Part shown: piece by piece, positions 34,758-43,642 of the stretch
How the letters are laid out: the number at the start of each line of letters is the position of its first letter
Numbering within the stretch: the stretch's first letter is position 1
NCBI RefSeq assembly: GCF_900105165.1
Contig: NZ_LT629740.1
Coordinates: 4,278,001-4,342,000, forward strand
Source: Mucilaginibacter mallensis
GTDB taxonomy: Bacteria; Bacteroidota; Bacteroidia; Sphingobacteriales; Sphingobacteriaceae
Direction of reading: 5' to 3'
Length of the DNA stretch: 64,000 nt
Made by a program: the position numbers and the translations under genes
The notes under the pieces: generated by a model
What the model saw: the letters and a program-made list of their open reading frames with translations, nothing else
Databases searched by the model: none
Told to the model about the DNA's origin: nothing

Positions 34758-36854
34758 TTAAATCTCTCCTTCGCGTTTTCTTATAAACCATTCAGTACTT
34801 AACAAGGCAAGAATTACGATAAAAATCCATTTCACATCTATCATATCGCTATAATGTTTATCCTGGTAAACAACGGTTTTAATGTTATCATTTTTGCGGA
34901 TCAGATCGGCCAGCCGGTTTATTTGTGACGGCAATAGCATTTGTCCGCCGGATTGTTTGGCGATGTTGTTTAACAACTGGTGATTGGCAGCACTTTGGCG
35001 TGTTTCAAGGTTCAGGGCTTTTACGGTTAGTTGTCCGTTTGCGGTAAATGAACGGGGTCCCACTTTTGTTGTGGCAGAATAGGTATACTCCCCTACCGGC
35101 AATGCGCCAGCATCCAGCTGGTAGCTTTGCCCGCTCCGGGTGAACAGGAAGCTATAGTTTTTACCATCAACACTTTTCAGGTCGATCTTAACATCTGGCG
35201 TATTAATCAGTTCGAATGCGTCATTGTATAACTCTGCATTCAGGATCACATTTTCGCCTTCATCAAACACGTTTTTAGCCGGATAAACCCTGAATTGCTG
35301 CCGGTTTGCATTAGCGGTAAGGTATTGCACACTTTGGCTTAATAGTTCTTCCACAGCATGATGATTGCTATTAGCTTTATATTCGGCCAGTTGCCAGCGC
35401 CACAGGCCTTCGCCTGTAAGGATACCTGTGCGCCTGCCTGCTTCATCGCTGAATGACAACAGCGGATAGGTGGTTAAAACGTTGCCTATCTTTTGTTTGA
35501 GTAAGATCTGGTTAGTCGGCGATGATGTATAGCTGCCAAAAGGCGCCATCAATGGCGGAAAGGTACTTATCTTTTGTCGGGTTGAATCGGTGAGTGTAAA
35601 AGCCGAAAACTCTGGCACCGGCTGCGCGAATACCTCCTGCATTTCGGCCCTGCCACTGCTTATTTTAATAGCCTGTTGCTGATTGTTAAAATCCTGCAGA
35701 TCCGATTGCCCGCCCAGCATATACCAAACCGGCATTTTTGTTTTTGCCAGACTTTGCAACAAGCCAGAATTACCGGGTGTTAACTGGTAAAGAATAACTA
35801 AACTATAATCGCCGATCTTTAAGGTTGATAGATCGGATAATAACGTTGTTTTCACCTCAAAGTTACGGTTGCTTTCAATGCCTTTTTTTATCACACTTAC
35901 ATCAGGATGCGGGCCGTTATAAACCAGCAATACTTTCTGTTTGGCATCCAGTACATCTACATAAATAGTCTCGCTGTTGTTTTGGGTCGATAGCTCATTA
36001 CTAACAGGTGCAATACTGATATTAAACTTACGGACACCTTTTCTATCAGCATTTAACTTTAAAGGCACCAGTTTTTGAAAAGCAGCTGAATTTACCGGGA
36101 TATTTTGCGCAGCTACCTGTTTACCATCCTCGGTAACTGACAAACGCATGGTTTCGCCTTTACTTTGGTAGGCTTCGGCTAAAACTTCTATCTCAAAGTC
36201 GTTACCTAAGAAAGCGGTTTTGTTGTAGTTTACGTTAGCTATCAGCAGATCGTGTTTAGGCGTAGTATCGCCCAATGCAACCGTATAGATAGCAGTTTTA
36301 AAATTACGCGCCTCATATTGCGGATCGCTGCCCTGGTTGTAGAGGCCATCGGTTGCCAATACTATTGCACCGATATTTTGGTTTACGTACTGCTCATTCA
36401 CTTGCTTAAGTGCGGCGGATATATCGGTTTGCTTGCCATTGAATTTAGTAGATAACCCGTTATGAAGCGTTTTATCGAAATTGAATTCGTGTACTTCGTA
36501 GTTATCGCCGAGAGTGGATTTAACCTTGTCTAAATCAATTGCGAGATTGTATACGTTATATGACTGCGAGCCCTTTGGGTTGAATAATTTTATGGATTCC
36601 GAATTATCCTGCAAAATTAAAACCAGCGGTTTTTCAGACTTATAACCTACCGACTTTAACATCGGCGCCAGCAAAAGCAGTGCTATGATAGCTACCGTTA
36701 AAGCCCGTACAACTGATAATACATACCTGAATTTATTGGCCAGGTTTATCGGCTGCCGATACATGAGCCAGGCATACAAAACGCCAAGCAACAAGCAGGC
36801 CAATGCCCACCATCCCGAAACCGCTCCCCATGTTATTGAAAATAAAAACAGCAT
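34758..36854 (-). CDS. Membrane protein with VWA-like domain
   Basis: About 698 residues starting at the ATG at 36854 (MLFLFSITWG); a TTG 12 nt upstream is the alternative. Two N-terminal membrane helices (about 10-65) are followed by a von Willebrand A-like domain opening with LILQDNSESI, a DxSxS MIDAS pattern. A long extracytoplasmic beta-rich region, a glutamine-amidotransferase-like part (VWYMLGGQSD) and one C-terminal helix (WIFIVILALLS) before KREGEI complete it. Resembles Bat-like or CoxE-neighbour membrane proteins of unknown function. Stands alone. Confidence 0.8.
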   Translation of the reverse strand: MLFLFSITWGAVSGWWALACLLLGVLYAWLMYRQPINLANKFRYVLSVVRALTVAIIALLLLAPMLKSVGYKSEKPLVLILQDNSESIKLFNPKGSQSYNVYNLAIDLDKVKSTLGDNYEVHEFNFDKTLHNGLSTKFNGKQTDISAALKQVNEQYVNQNIGAIVLATDGLYNQGSDPQYEARNFKTAIYTVALGDTTPKHDLLIANVNYNKTAFLGNDFEIEVLAEAYQSKGETMRLSVTEDGKQVAAQNIPVNSAAFQKLVPLKLNADRKGVRKFNISIAPVSNELSTQNNSETIYVDVLDAKQKVLLVYNGPHPDVSVIKKGIESNRNFEVKTTLLSDLSTLKIGDYSLVILYQLTPGNSGLLQSLAKTKMPVWYMLGGQSDLQDFNNQQQAIKISSGRAEMQEVFAQPVPEFSAFTLTDSTRQKISTFPPLMAPFGSYTSSPTNQILLKQKIGNVLTTYPLLSFSDEAGRRTGILTGEGLWRWQLAEYKANSNHHAVEELLSQSVQYLTANANRQQFRVYPAKNVFDEGENVILNAELYNDAFELINTPDVKIDLKSVDGKNYSFLFTRSGQSYQLDAGALPVGEYTYSATTKVGPRSFTANGQLTVKALNLETRQSAANHQLLNNIAKQSGGQMLLPSQINRLADLIRKNDNIKTVVYQDKHYSDMIDVKWIFIVILALLSTEWFIRKREGEI

Positions 36855-36877
36855 ATCTGTATCCAAATATGCTGTTT
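36846..36877 (-). promoter_or_regulatory. Hairpin that contains the start codon of the VWA-protein gene
   Basis: AAACAGCATAT (36867-36877 on the minus strand) pairs perfectly with ATATGCTGTTT (36846-36856), with a 10-nt loop. The 3' arm contains the ATG at 36854. On the minus strand it is followed by TTATTTTC, and on the plus strand by TTT, so it also resembles a terminator. It could block initiation or stop transcripts from upstream. Confidence 0.55.
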
Positions 36878-36900
36878 TTTATGTTGACCTTAATAAAAAT

Positions 36901-36981
36901 TGTCATTCTGAGCGGTAGCAAAGAAACTATCCGCGTTTCTCTGGTGCTTGCAGAATAGATACTTCGTACCTCAGCATGACA
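36901..36981. repeat. TGTCATnCTGAG-bounded repeat, copy 1
   Basis: TGTCATTCTGAG (36901-36912) and CTCAGCATGACA (36970-36981) are inverted ends of an 81-bp element. Related elements lie at 37085-37157 and 37798-37844. Confidence 0.8.
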
Positions 36982-37061
36982 AGGTGGATAGAACCTCGCC
37001 CTATTATTTGCGCCCTCACAAACATTATATTAATTGGCAACTGTATGTGAGGACACTATAA

Positions 37062-37196
37062 GTGTTCGGAAGATTAAAAAAGAGTGTCATGCTGAGGCAC
37101 TCGAAGCATGTGGGCAAAGGCCTTTACGCTTACCCTTCGAGTGCCTCAGGGTGACCCTATGCTCAATATTTGTAAGAAATCAAATCTTCCGAACAC
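37062..37196. repeat. Nested inverted-repeat element (MITE-like), copy 2
   Basis: Outer 14-bp perfect inverted repeat GTGTTCGGAAGATT (37062-37075) / AATCTTCCGAACAC (37183-37196) encloses a TGTCATGCTGAGGCACTCGA element (37085-37157) whose arms nearly match. No coding potential seen. Confidence 0.8.
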
Positions 37197-37205
37197 CTAT
37201 GGTAG

Positions 37206-37225
37206 GGACACAAACAGTGGGAAAA
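37206..37225 (+). repeat. Left flanking direct repeat of the 153-aa gene
   Basis: GGACACAAACAGTGGGAAAA; 19 of 20 bases recur at 37776-37795 on the other side of the gene, in direct orientation. Confidence 0.8.
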
Positions 37226-37245
37226 CGTGCAACATATTATAAATT

Positions 37246-37707
37246 TTATTTTGTACCGTAATAGATTTCACCCTCATGAAAGAAAAGTAACGACCAATTC
37301 AAAGTTTGATCGAATACAGTTAAATCATCGCTGACGAGGTGATAAAAACAATCAAAATATTGAATCAACGACTTCCAGGGAACAATCATTGCTTCTGTTG
37401 GGCTCCATGAGAGAAAAATCTCATCATTTATTGGAAAATCAAGATCGAAAAGCCATTTTCCGACTTCTTCTTTTTTTACATTCTGTACATTGATACTATC
37501 TATCCTTTTAAAGAACCCGTCTTTAAAAGGTATATCACTATGCAGTCCTGTACCAATAATATAATCAGATAAAAATTTAGACGCGTGATTATCTAATGGC
37601 TTTAATTCATTTAAATGCTCTGTTGGTATCTCAGTGAAACGCCAATTTAAAGAATGCCCTGCTATTGGAATTATATGATCCGCTATATTACTAAAATCAA
37701 CTTCCAT
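37246..37707 (-). CDS. Unrecognised 153-aa protein in a repeat-bracketed cassette
   Basis: Acidic soluble protein, rich in aromatic residues, with no signal peptide or membrane helix. It includes LNWRFTEIPTEHLNELKPLD, WLFDLDFPINDEIFLSWSP and LIQYFDCFYHLVSDDLTVFD. I do not recognise the family; the composition and size recall immunity proteins of polymorphic toxins, which is only an impression. It stands alone between repeat elements, with direct repeats at 37206-37225 and 37776-37795, so it looks like an inserted cassette. Confidence 0.7.
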   Translation of the reverse strand: MEVDFSNIADHIIPIAGHSLNWRFTEIPTEHLNELKPLDNHASKFLSDYIIGTGLHSDIPFKDGFFKRIDSINVQNVKKEEVGKWLFDLDFPINDEIFLSWSPTEAMIVPWKSLIQYFDCFYHLVSDDLTVFDQTLNWSLLFFHEGEIYYGTK

Positions 37708-37723
37708 ATAATTTCACCCCATT

Positions 37724-37795
37724 GTTTGTGTCCTCACAAACAATCCGTTAACTTGTTACTGGTAGCTGTTTGTGAGGACACAAACAGCGGGAAAA
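37724..37795. repeat. Right flanking repeats of the 153-aa gene
   Basis: TGTTTGTGTCCTCACAAACA (37724-37743) is followed by its inverted counterpart TGTTTGTGAGGACACAAACA (37768-37787), which runs into the direct repeat GGACACAAACAGCGGGAAAA (37776-37795). Confidence 0.85.
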
Positions 37796-37797
37796 AC

Positions 37798-37844
37798 ATT
37801 TCTCTGTCGCTTATAGAATAGATGCTTCGTTCCTCAGCATGACA
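37798..37844. repeat. Truncated TGTCATnCTGAG repeat, copy 3
   Basis: Matches the right half of copy 1 (AGAATAGATGCTTCGTTCC here against AGAATAGATACTTCGTACC there, both then ending TCAGCATGACA). Its left half is missing exactly where the flanking repeat of the 153-aa cassette begins. Confidence 0.75.
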
Positions 37845-37862
37845 GTGGTATATAATTTCTAC

Positions 37863-38606
37863 CTATAACATCCCGCCATCAACAGGAATTACCTGTCCTG
37901 TAATGTAAGTTGCCATATCTGATGCCAGGAAAACGCAGGCATTAGCCACATCTTCAGTTTCGCCGGCGCGTTTAAGCGGGATGGCCTGTGCCCAGCCTTC
38001 AACAACTTTAGAGTCGAGCACTTCAGTCATTTCGGTACGAATAAAGCCCGGTGCAATTACGTTTGCGCGTATGTTACGTGAGCCTAATTCTTTAGCTATA
38101 GATTTTGAGAAACCAATAATACCAGCCTTTGATGCCGCGTAATTGGCCTGCCCTGCATTACCCTGTACACCTACTACCGAGCTCATGTTAATGAACACAC
38201 CATTACGGTTCTTCATCATAATTTTTGATGCCGCTTTGGTTACGTTGAATACTGATTTCAGGTTCACATCCAATACCTCGTCCCAGTTCTCTTCGGTCAT
38301 GCGCATAAGCAAACCGTCCTTAGTGATACCGGCGTTGTTAACTACGATATGCAGAGTGCCGAAATCGGCAACAATATCGGTAATGAGTTTTTCGGCTTCA
38401 TCAAATTTAGAAGCATCGGAGCGATAGCCTTTTACTTTAGTTCCAAATTTTTGCAGTTCCTGCTCTAAAGCCTGTCCTTTTTCAACAGAAGATAAATAGG
38501 TAAATGCAACATCAGCGCCATGTTCTGCAAATTTTTCAGCTATTTTGCGGCCTATGCCTTTTGACGCGCCTGTGATCAGCGCGATCTTTCCTTCTAATAA
38601 TTTCAT
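37863..38606 (-). CDS. fabG: 3-oxoacyl-ACP reductase
   Basis: NADPH-dependent reduction of 3-oxoacyl-ACP in fatty-acid elongation. 247 residues with TGASKGIGRKIAEKFAEHGA, NNAGITKDGLLMRMTEENWD, the catalytic NMSSVVG Ser and NYAASKAGIIGFSKS, and the C-terminal ITGQVIPVDGG. Very close to the FabG consensus, which argues against a generic SDR. Confidence 0.95.
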   Translation of the reverse strand: MKLLEGKIALITGASKGIGRKIAEKFAEHGADVAFTYLSSVEKGQALEQELQKFGTKVKGYRSDASKFDEAEKLITDIVADFGTLHIVVNNAGITKDGLLMRMTEENWDEVLDVNLKSVFNVTKAASKIMMKNRNGVFINMSSVVGVQGNAGQANYAASKAGIIGFSKSIAKELGSRNIRANVIAPGFIRTEMTEVLDSKVVEGWAQAIPLKRAGETEDVANACVFLASDMATYITGQVIPVDGGML

Positions 38607-38685
38607 GAAGTCTACAAATTCGTTATGGGCTGCGAAGATAATTAATAAACCGGAAACTGCGAAAAGTGGGTGAAAGATGAATTTT

Positions 38686-38846
38686 TGCGCGCTCCGTTTG
38701 ACTCACCCCGGCTACGCTACGCTGGCCGACCCTCTCTTCGCTGCGCGGAAAGAGGGTAAAAAATGCTGCTTGCCCTCTTTACCGCTTGCGGAAGAGAGGG
38801 CAGGTCGAGCGGCTGAGCGATGACCGGGTGAGTCGGCGGAGCGCGT
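38686..38846. repeat. 160-bp imperfect palindrome (CTACGCTACGCTGG family)
   Basis: Left arm GCGCGCTCCG..GACTCACCC (38687-38709) pairs with right arm GGGTGAGTCGGCGGAGCGCG (38826-38845). Inner arms CCCTCTCTTCGCTGCGCGG and CCGCTTGCGGAAGAGAGGG also pair. It is the largest element in the 824-bp gene-free gap 38607-39430. Confidence 0.8.
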
Positions 38847-39047
38847 CGAAGTTCCACCCTGCCTCCCCCTAAACTTGGGGGGGGGTCGACGAAGGAGACG
38901 GAGGGGGTAAACGGAGCGCGTCGAAGCTCCGCGTTAGTGATAGTAAGGGTTTAGCCCGACGAAGGAGGGCCGGAGCGAAGCGAAGCCCTGAACAGCACGG
39001 GCCGCAGGCAACGCCCAAAATATCAGAACCCGAATTTTAAGAATTAA

Positions 39048-39091
39048 GGAATTTATGAAATTCTGTTCATTCGAAAAATTCATAAAATTCC
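39048..39091. repeat. Small inverted repeat (GGAATTTATGA)
   Basis: GGAATTTATGA (39048-39058) and TCATAAAATTCC (39080-39091) pair with a 1-nt bulge, around GTTCATTCGAA. Part of the same repeat-filled gap. Confidence 0.6.
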
Positions 39092-39128
39092 GGTTCAGAC
39101 AATTGGTCGACCAATATAACGCAAACTT

Positions 39129-39203
39129 TTGCGCGCTCCGCCAACTCACCCAGACTACGCTACGCTGGTCGACCCTCTCTCCGCTGCGCGTAAAGAGGAT
39201 GAA
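39129..39203 (+). repeat. Half copy of the CTACGCTACGCTGG repeat
   Basis: TTGCGCGCTCCGCCAACTCA through CTACGCTACGCTGGTCGACC to CGCTGCGCGTAAAGAGG repeats the left half of 38686-38846; the right half is absent. Confidence 0.8.
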
Positions 39204-39430
39204 AACACTTTTTTTGATCCCCAACAATTGTTTAATTATTATTTCCTAACACCCTTGCAAAACCAAAATCCATCAACCATATTTGGTAAACTTTTTCACA
39301 AATTACTGTAACAAACCCTAACCCTTGCCATCTTATAATCACTATACAGCTAAGGTACTTCAGATTAAAGCTGTAAGTTATTGTGAGGGCCCGCACCTTA
39401 AGGGTTCCGGATATAACAATCAAATAAAAA

Positions 39431-41335
39431 ATGGCTAATTTAATTTTTTCACTATGGTGGGTTGTGCCTATCATAGTTGTTCTTGTGGTGTACAAGTTCG
39501 TTTTGCGCGTGTTTTTTGGTATGATCATCGTACCAGACGACCGTATTGGTTTAGTGGTTAAAAAGTATACCCTATCAGGCAGCAAGCGTTTGCCCGATGG
39601 CCGTATCATCGCTATTGATGGCGAAGCGGGTATGCAGGGCCGGGCACTTGCACCGGGTTTATACTGGGGCATGTGGCCGTGGCAATACGGCATTACCATG
39701 GCGCCGTTCACTATTATTGAACAGGGTAAGCTGGGGCTGGTAAAGGCTAAAGATGGTGCACCAATGGATACCGGACGTGTATTAGGTAAACCTGTGGACT
39801 GCGACAAGTTTCAGGATGCAATGGCTTTCCTGAACAATAATGGCCAAAAAGGCCCGCAGGCAGCATTCCTGACTCCGGGTAGCTATCGTATCAATAACTT
39901 TTTGTTTGAGATTGAGATGGTGCCTATAACACAGATACACGAAAACAAAGTGGGTATAGTTACCACGCTTGATGGTGAGCCTTTGGAAAAAGGCGAGATT
40001 GCAGGCGGCTCCGTAGCTGGCCATAAAAACTACCAGGATCCGATTGCATTCATTAATGCCGGAGGCCATAAGGGTTTGCAGGAGGATGTGATACTGGCAG
40101 GTACTTATTACCTTAACCCATGGTTTGTAATTGTGGAGCAGGTAGATATGATCTATATCCCTATCGGTTATGTGGGTGTGGTTAACTCCTTTGTTGGCCC
40201 TGAGGGTAAGGACACCAGCGGCGATGGCTTTAAACATGGCAACATTGTTAAGCGTAATGAAAAGGGTGTATGGGACCAACCCCTCGACCCAGGTAAGCAC
40301 CCGGTGAATATTTACACCCATGCGGTTGAAATAGTACCCACAACCAACATTGTACTTAACTGGGCTGATAGTCGCACAGAGGCGCATGAGTTGGATAAGA
40401 ATTTATGTACCATTACCGTGCGTTCATCTGATGGCTTTACATTTAATCTGGACGTATCGCAGATCATCCACATACCGCGCAACGAGGCACCAAAGGTTAT
40501 TGCCCGTTTCGGTAATATGAAAAACCTGGTATCGCAGGTACTGGAGCCGACTATTGCCAACTATTTCCGTAACTCGGCGCAAAAGAGTGATGTGATAGAA
40601 TTTTTGGCAAACCGTATACAAAGACAGGATGATGCCAAACAACACATCAGCAAGGTATTGGATAACTATAACGTAGTTGGCGTGGATACCCTGATAGGTG
40701 ACATTGTACCGCCTGCAGCCTTAATGAAAACCTTAACCGACCGCAAAATAGCCGAGCAGGAAAAGGTTACTTATGAAACACAGCGCAACGCGCAAATTGA
40801 GCGTAAAGAATTTGAAAGCGCCAAAGCCGGTGCCGATATGCAGCCGGAGGTTGTAAAATCAACCCGTCAGGTAGAGATCAATACGCAGATGGCTGCTTCA
40901 AAGGTTGCCGCATCTAAGGGTGAGGCTGAGGCCAAAACTATTAATGCCAAGGCTGATGCCGAAGTAAGGATAACCATAGCCAAAGCTGATGCCGAAGCCA
41001 AGATTGTTAACGCTAAAGCCGATGCCAACGCTACTGAGGTAAATGGTATTGCCGAAGCCGCCAAGATCAAGGCGATAGGTTTATCAGAGGCCGAAGTAAC
41101 CAAGCAAAAAACACAGGCCATGGGTACCGAGCAGTATGCCATAGTACGTGTTGCCGAGGCGTTGGCCAGTCACGGCATTAAATTAGTGCCTGATATTTTA
41201 GTGAGCGGTAAAGACGGCGGTGGTAACGGCATGATAGATGCCCTAATTGGCAGCGAAATGTTTAAGAAGCTGCAAACTGCAAATGAAGCAGCTGCGGAAA
41301 AGCCGGTTAGTAATAATGATGATAAAACAGTTTAA
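39431..41335 (+). CDS. Flotillin-like SPFH/band-7 membrane scaffold protein
   Basis: 634 residues: N-terminal hydrophobic hairpin (IFSLWWVVPIIVVLVVYKFV), a long SPFH region (about 40-440) and a C-terminal coiled coil of Ala/Glu/Lys repeats (EAEAKTINAKADAEV, ADAEAKIVNAKADANATEV), typical of flotillins. It forms large membrane-associated oligomers that organise lipid domains. Longer than most bacterial flotillins (about 500 residues) because the SPFH part is extended. Followed by its own terminator. Confidence 0.9.
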   Translation: MANLIFSLWWVVPIIVVLVVYKFVLRVFFGMIIVPDDRIGLVVKKYTLSGSKRLPDGRIIAIDGEAGMQGRALAPGLYWGMWPWQYGITMAPFTIIEQGKLGLVKAKDGAPMDTGRVLGKPVDCDKFQDAMAFLNNNGQKGPQAAFLTPGSYRINNFLFEIEMVPITQIHENKVGIVTTLDGEPLEKGEIAGGSVAGHKNYQDPIAFINAGGHKGLQEDVILAGTYYLNPWFVIVEQVDMIYIPIGYVGVVNSFVGPEGKDTSGDGFKHGNIVKRNEKGVWDQPLDPGKHPVNIYTHAVEIVPTTNIVLNWADSRTEAHELDKNLCTITVRSSDGFTFNLDVSQIIHIPRNEAPKVIARFGNMKNLVSQVLEPTIANYFRNSAQKSDVIEFLANRIQRQDDAKQHISKVLDNYNVVGVDTLIGDIVPPAALMKTLTDRKIAEQEKVTYETQRNAQIERKEFESAKAGADMQPEVVKSTRQVEINTQMAASKVAASKGEAEAKTINAKADAEVRITIAKADAEAKIVNAKADANATEVNGIAEAAKIKAIGLSEAEVTKQKTQAMGTEQYAIVRVAEALASHGIKLVPDILVSGKDGGGNGMIDALIGSEMFKKLQTANEAAAEKPVSNNDDKTV

Positions 41336-41355
41336 GCTGGTTTAGATATAATGGT

Positions 41356-41390
41356 AACAGCCCGGTAAGAATTTACCGGGCTGTTTTGCT
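41356..41390 (+). terminator. Intrinsic terminator of the flotillin gene
   Basis: AACAGCCCGGTAA / TTACCGGGCTGTT (41356-41368 and 41373-41385), a 13-bp perfect stem, then TTGCTTTAAA. Confidence 0.9.
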
Positions 41391-41429
41391 TTAAATACTA
41401 TTCTTAGCCTATAATTTGTAACTTTAACT

Positions 41430-42209
41430 ATGAAAGTTGCCATCGCCTCTCCCCCGTTCCCAAAATCTATAGATGATGGATTGTACTGGATTGAAAAGCT
41501 GGTAAAAGATGCCGCGGAGCAGCAGGCGGAGATTGTATGTTTCCCGGAGTCGTATATTCCCGGTTACCGGTTGGAAGTTGGGGAACACTCGCCTGAAAAA
41601 TTGAAAGCAGCATTGCATGAAGTATGCACGATAGCAAAGGAATATGCTATTGCTGTTATTTTACCGATGGACTGGGACCATCCCGAAGGCATTCTCAATG
41701 TGGCCTATGTAATATCAAACAAAGGCAAGATCATGGGTTATCAAACAAAAAACCAACTGGACCCCAGTGAAGATAATATGTTCATCCCGGGCAATAAGCG
41801 AACTCTTTTTGAAGTAAACGACGTAAAGTTTGGCATTGTAATCTGCCATGAAGGGTTCCGTTACCCCGAAGCAACCCGATGGGCTGCCAGACGGGATGCA
41901 AAAATTGTTTTTCATCCGCATTGTACAGGCAATGACACCATTGGGCGGCAAATTACCGAGTGGGGTCACAAGGATAATCCCTATTACGAAAAGGCAATGA
42001 TAATGCGGGCCATGGAAAACACTATCTATTTTGCCAGTTCCAATTACACCATGCAATACCCTGAATCAGGCAGCGCCATTATAGCACCGGATGGTAAATG
42101 TTTGGCAAATCAAGCTTATGGAAAAGCCGGTGTTATTGTGGCTGATATAGACCTGGATAAGGCTACCGGTTTGCTGGCGAAAAGATTTAAGCCGGAATTT
42201 TATATTTAA
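41430..42209 (+). CDS. Carbon-nitrogen hydrolase (nitrilase superfamily amidase)
   Basis: Amidase-type enzyme of 259 residues with the full catalytic triad: Glu40 in VCFPESYIPG, Lys107 in GYQTKNQLDP and Cys139 in GIVICHEGFRYPE. No glutaminase or synthetase domain is fused. Substrate unknown. Confidence 0.93.
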   Translation: MKVAIASPPFPKSIDDGLYWIEKLVKDAAEQQAEIVCFPESYIPGYRLEVGEHSPEKLKAALHEVCTIAKEYAIAVILPMDWDHPEGILNVAYVISNKGKIMGYQTKNQLDPSEDNMFIPGNKRTLFEVNDVKFGIVICHEGFRYPEATRWAARRDAKIVFHPHCTGNDTIGRQITEWGHKDNPYYEKAMIMRAMENTIYFASSNYTMQYPESGSAIIAPDGKCLANQAYGKAGVIVADIDLDKATGLLAKRFKPEFYI

Positions 42210-42304
42210 ACTTTGTCCCGAAATACCCCATAAAAGGGCTTAAATATACCCCATTCAAATGCATGCATTTGAGTATGTTTGTTTATCAATAATCAATTAT
42301 AATT

Positions 42305-42721
42305 ATGAAAGCAATCAACATTACATTGGTGTATAATGGGCAAACAGAGGCTGCATTTAACTTTTATAAATCAGTATTCGGCGGTGAGTTCAGCAATTTA
42401 CAGCGGATGAAAGATATACCAGGCGCTCCCCCTATGTCGGCCGAAGAAAGCGAAAAAATATTGCATATGTCGTTCCCAATAGGCGGCGCGATATTAATGG
42501 GGATGGATATGCCTGCAGGTCGTGGAACGGTTAACCAGGGAAATAACTTTATGGTAACGCTTGATACCAGCAGCAAAGAAGAAGCTACAAAAATATTTGA
42601 CGGACTATCAGTTGGTGGTACAGTAATGATGCCAATGGCCGACCAATTCTGGGGTTCGTTTTTTGGGATGTTTACCGATAAGTTCGGCATACAGTGGATG
42701 GTGAGCTATGTGAATAGCTAG
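42305..42721 (+). CDS. VOC-family protein (PhnB-like)
   Basis: 138 residues of the glyoxalase/bleomycin-resistance fold in the PhnB arrangement: ITLVYNGQTEAAFNFYKSVF, ILHMSFPIGGAILMGMDMP and the closing MADQFWGSFFGMFTDKFGIQ. Function unknown. Confidence 0.93.
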   Translation: MKAINITLVYNGQTEAAFNFYKSVFGGEFSNLQRMKDIPGAPPMSAEESEKILHMSFPIGGAILMGMDMPAGRGTVNQGNNFMVTLDTSSKEEATKIFDGLSVGGTVMMPMADQFWGSFFGMFTDKFGIQWMVSYVNS

Positions 42722-42834
42722 TGTCAAGTCAACAGTCTTTAGTCGTAAGTCTAAAGACATATTTCGTTCTTTTTGAATTTTGACTCAAGACTTAGGCTTA
42801 CGATTAGCGACATTTTATGATTGACACGACACTA
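42719..42834. repeat. Imperfect palindrome between convergent stop codons
   Basis: TAGTGTC (42719-42725) and GACACTA (42828-42834) are the ends of a near-palindrome. Inner arms AGTCGTAAGTCTAAAGAC and GACTTAGGCTTACGATTA pair as well. It starts at the VOC stop codon and ends 1 bp before the GntR stop codon. Confidence 0.8.
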
Positions 42835-42835
42835 G

Positions 42836-43477
42836 TTAATAGTTATTATCCAGAATCTTTTGCAGCACCTGCTGCGATTGGTTAGTCTTTTTGCTTTTTA
42901 TCGCCTTAAACAATTGCTCATGCAAATGATGGTTCATTGCAAAATGACTTATGCCCTGCTGATCTCTTGCTGAAAAAAAATTGCGCATAATTAAGGTAAA
43001 GCTGTAATACAGATCAGATAATACGGTATTGCCCGAAGCATTGGCTATAGCCATGTGGAAGGCAATATCGGCATCAGCACATTCCTGTGGTTTTTCTGAT
43101 TGGATAGCCAACTTACGGCTTTCTAATGCTTGTTCTATCTCGGCTAACTGCTCATCGGTATGGTTTACGGTGGCCAGCTTTACAATCTCTTTTTCAAGGA
43201 ATGCCCTTACTGCGTTTATCTCATCAAAATCAGCCCGGCGAAGCCGCTGCTCCATGCTCACCCCTTGAAAACTATTATTTACAAATGTTCCGGAACCCTG
43301 CTGTACCTTCAAAATCCCGGATATAGCCAGCGTTTTTATGGCCTCACGGATGGTTGACCTGCCTACGCCATACAATTGCATCAGTTCAGGCTCGGCGGGT
43401 ATTTTTTCGCCTGCTTTATATTTACCACTGGTAATATCTTCCTTTATCTGGGTTACTATCCTATCGTAAAGTTTCAT
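42836..43477 (-). CDS. FadR-type GntR-family regulator (FCD domain)
   Basis: 213 residues: N-terminal winged HTH (GEKIPAEPELMQLYGVGRST, REAIKTLAISGILKVQQGSG) and a C-terminal all-helical FCD ligand domain with metal-type His (DIAFHMAIANASGN; HHLHEQLFKAI). Diverges from the bicupin gene. Three copies of a 15-bp site in the intergenic region suggest that it controls both genes. Confidence 0.94.
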   Translation of the reverse strand: MKLYDRIVTQIKEDITSGKYKAGEKIPAEPELMQLYGVGRSTIREAIKTLAISGILKVQQGSGTFVNNSFQGVSMEQRLRRADFDEINAVRAFLEKEIVKLATVNHTDEQLAEIEQALESRKLAIQSEKPQECADADIAFHMAIANASGNTVLSDLYYSFTLIMRNFFSARDQQGISHFAMNHHLHEQLFKAIKSKKTNQSQQVLQKILDNNY

Positions 43478-43500
43478 AAGCTACACTGATGTTTAATTAC

Positions 43501-43515
43501 AAACATACGATGTTT
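43501..43515. promoter_or_regulatory. Candidate GntR operator next to its own gene
   Basis: AAACATACGATGTTT, one mismatch from the sites at 43643 and 43663, 23 bp upstream of the regulator start. Fits autoregulation. Confidence 0.65.
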
Positions 43516-43642
43516 TTAATTTGTTTTTCATATCTATTCAAATAACCAAAACTGTATTCTCGGTCTTTTAATTATGGCAAGCCGCTATAAATCATTCAAT
43601 TATAGTGCAAAATAGATAAATAGTGGTCTATTCAGAATATTT

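Noticed and set aside
39055..39311. Small plus-strand frames in the repeat gap
   Set aside because: They are translations of the CTACGCTACGCTGG repeat half copy.
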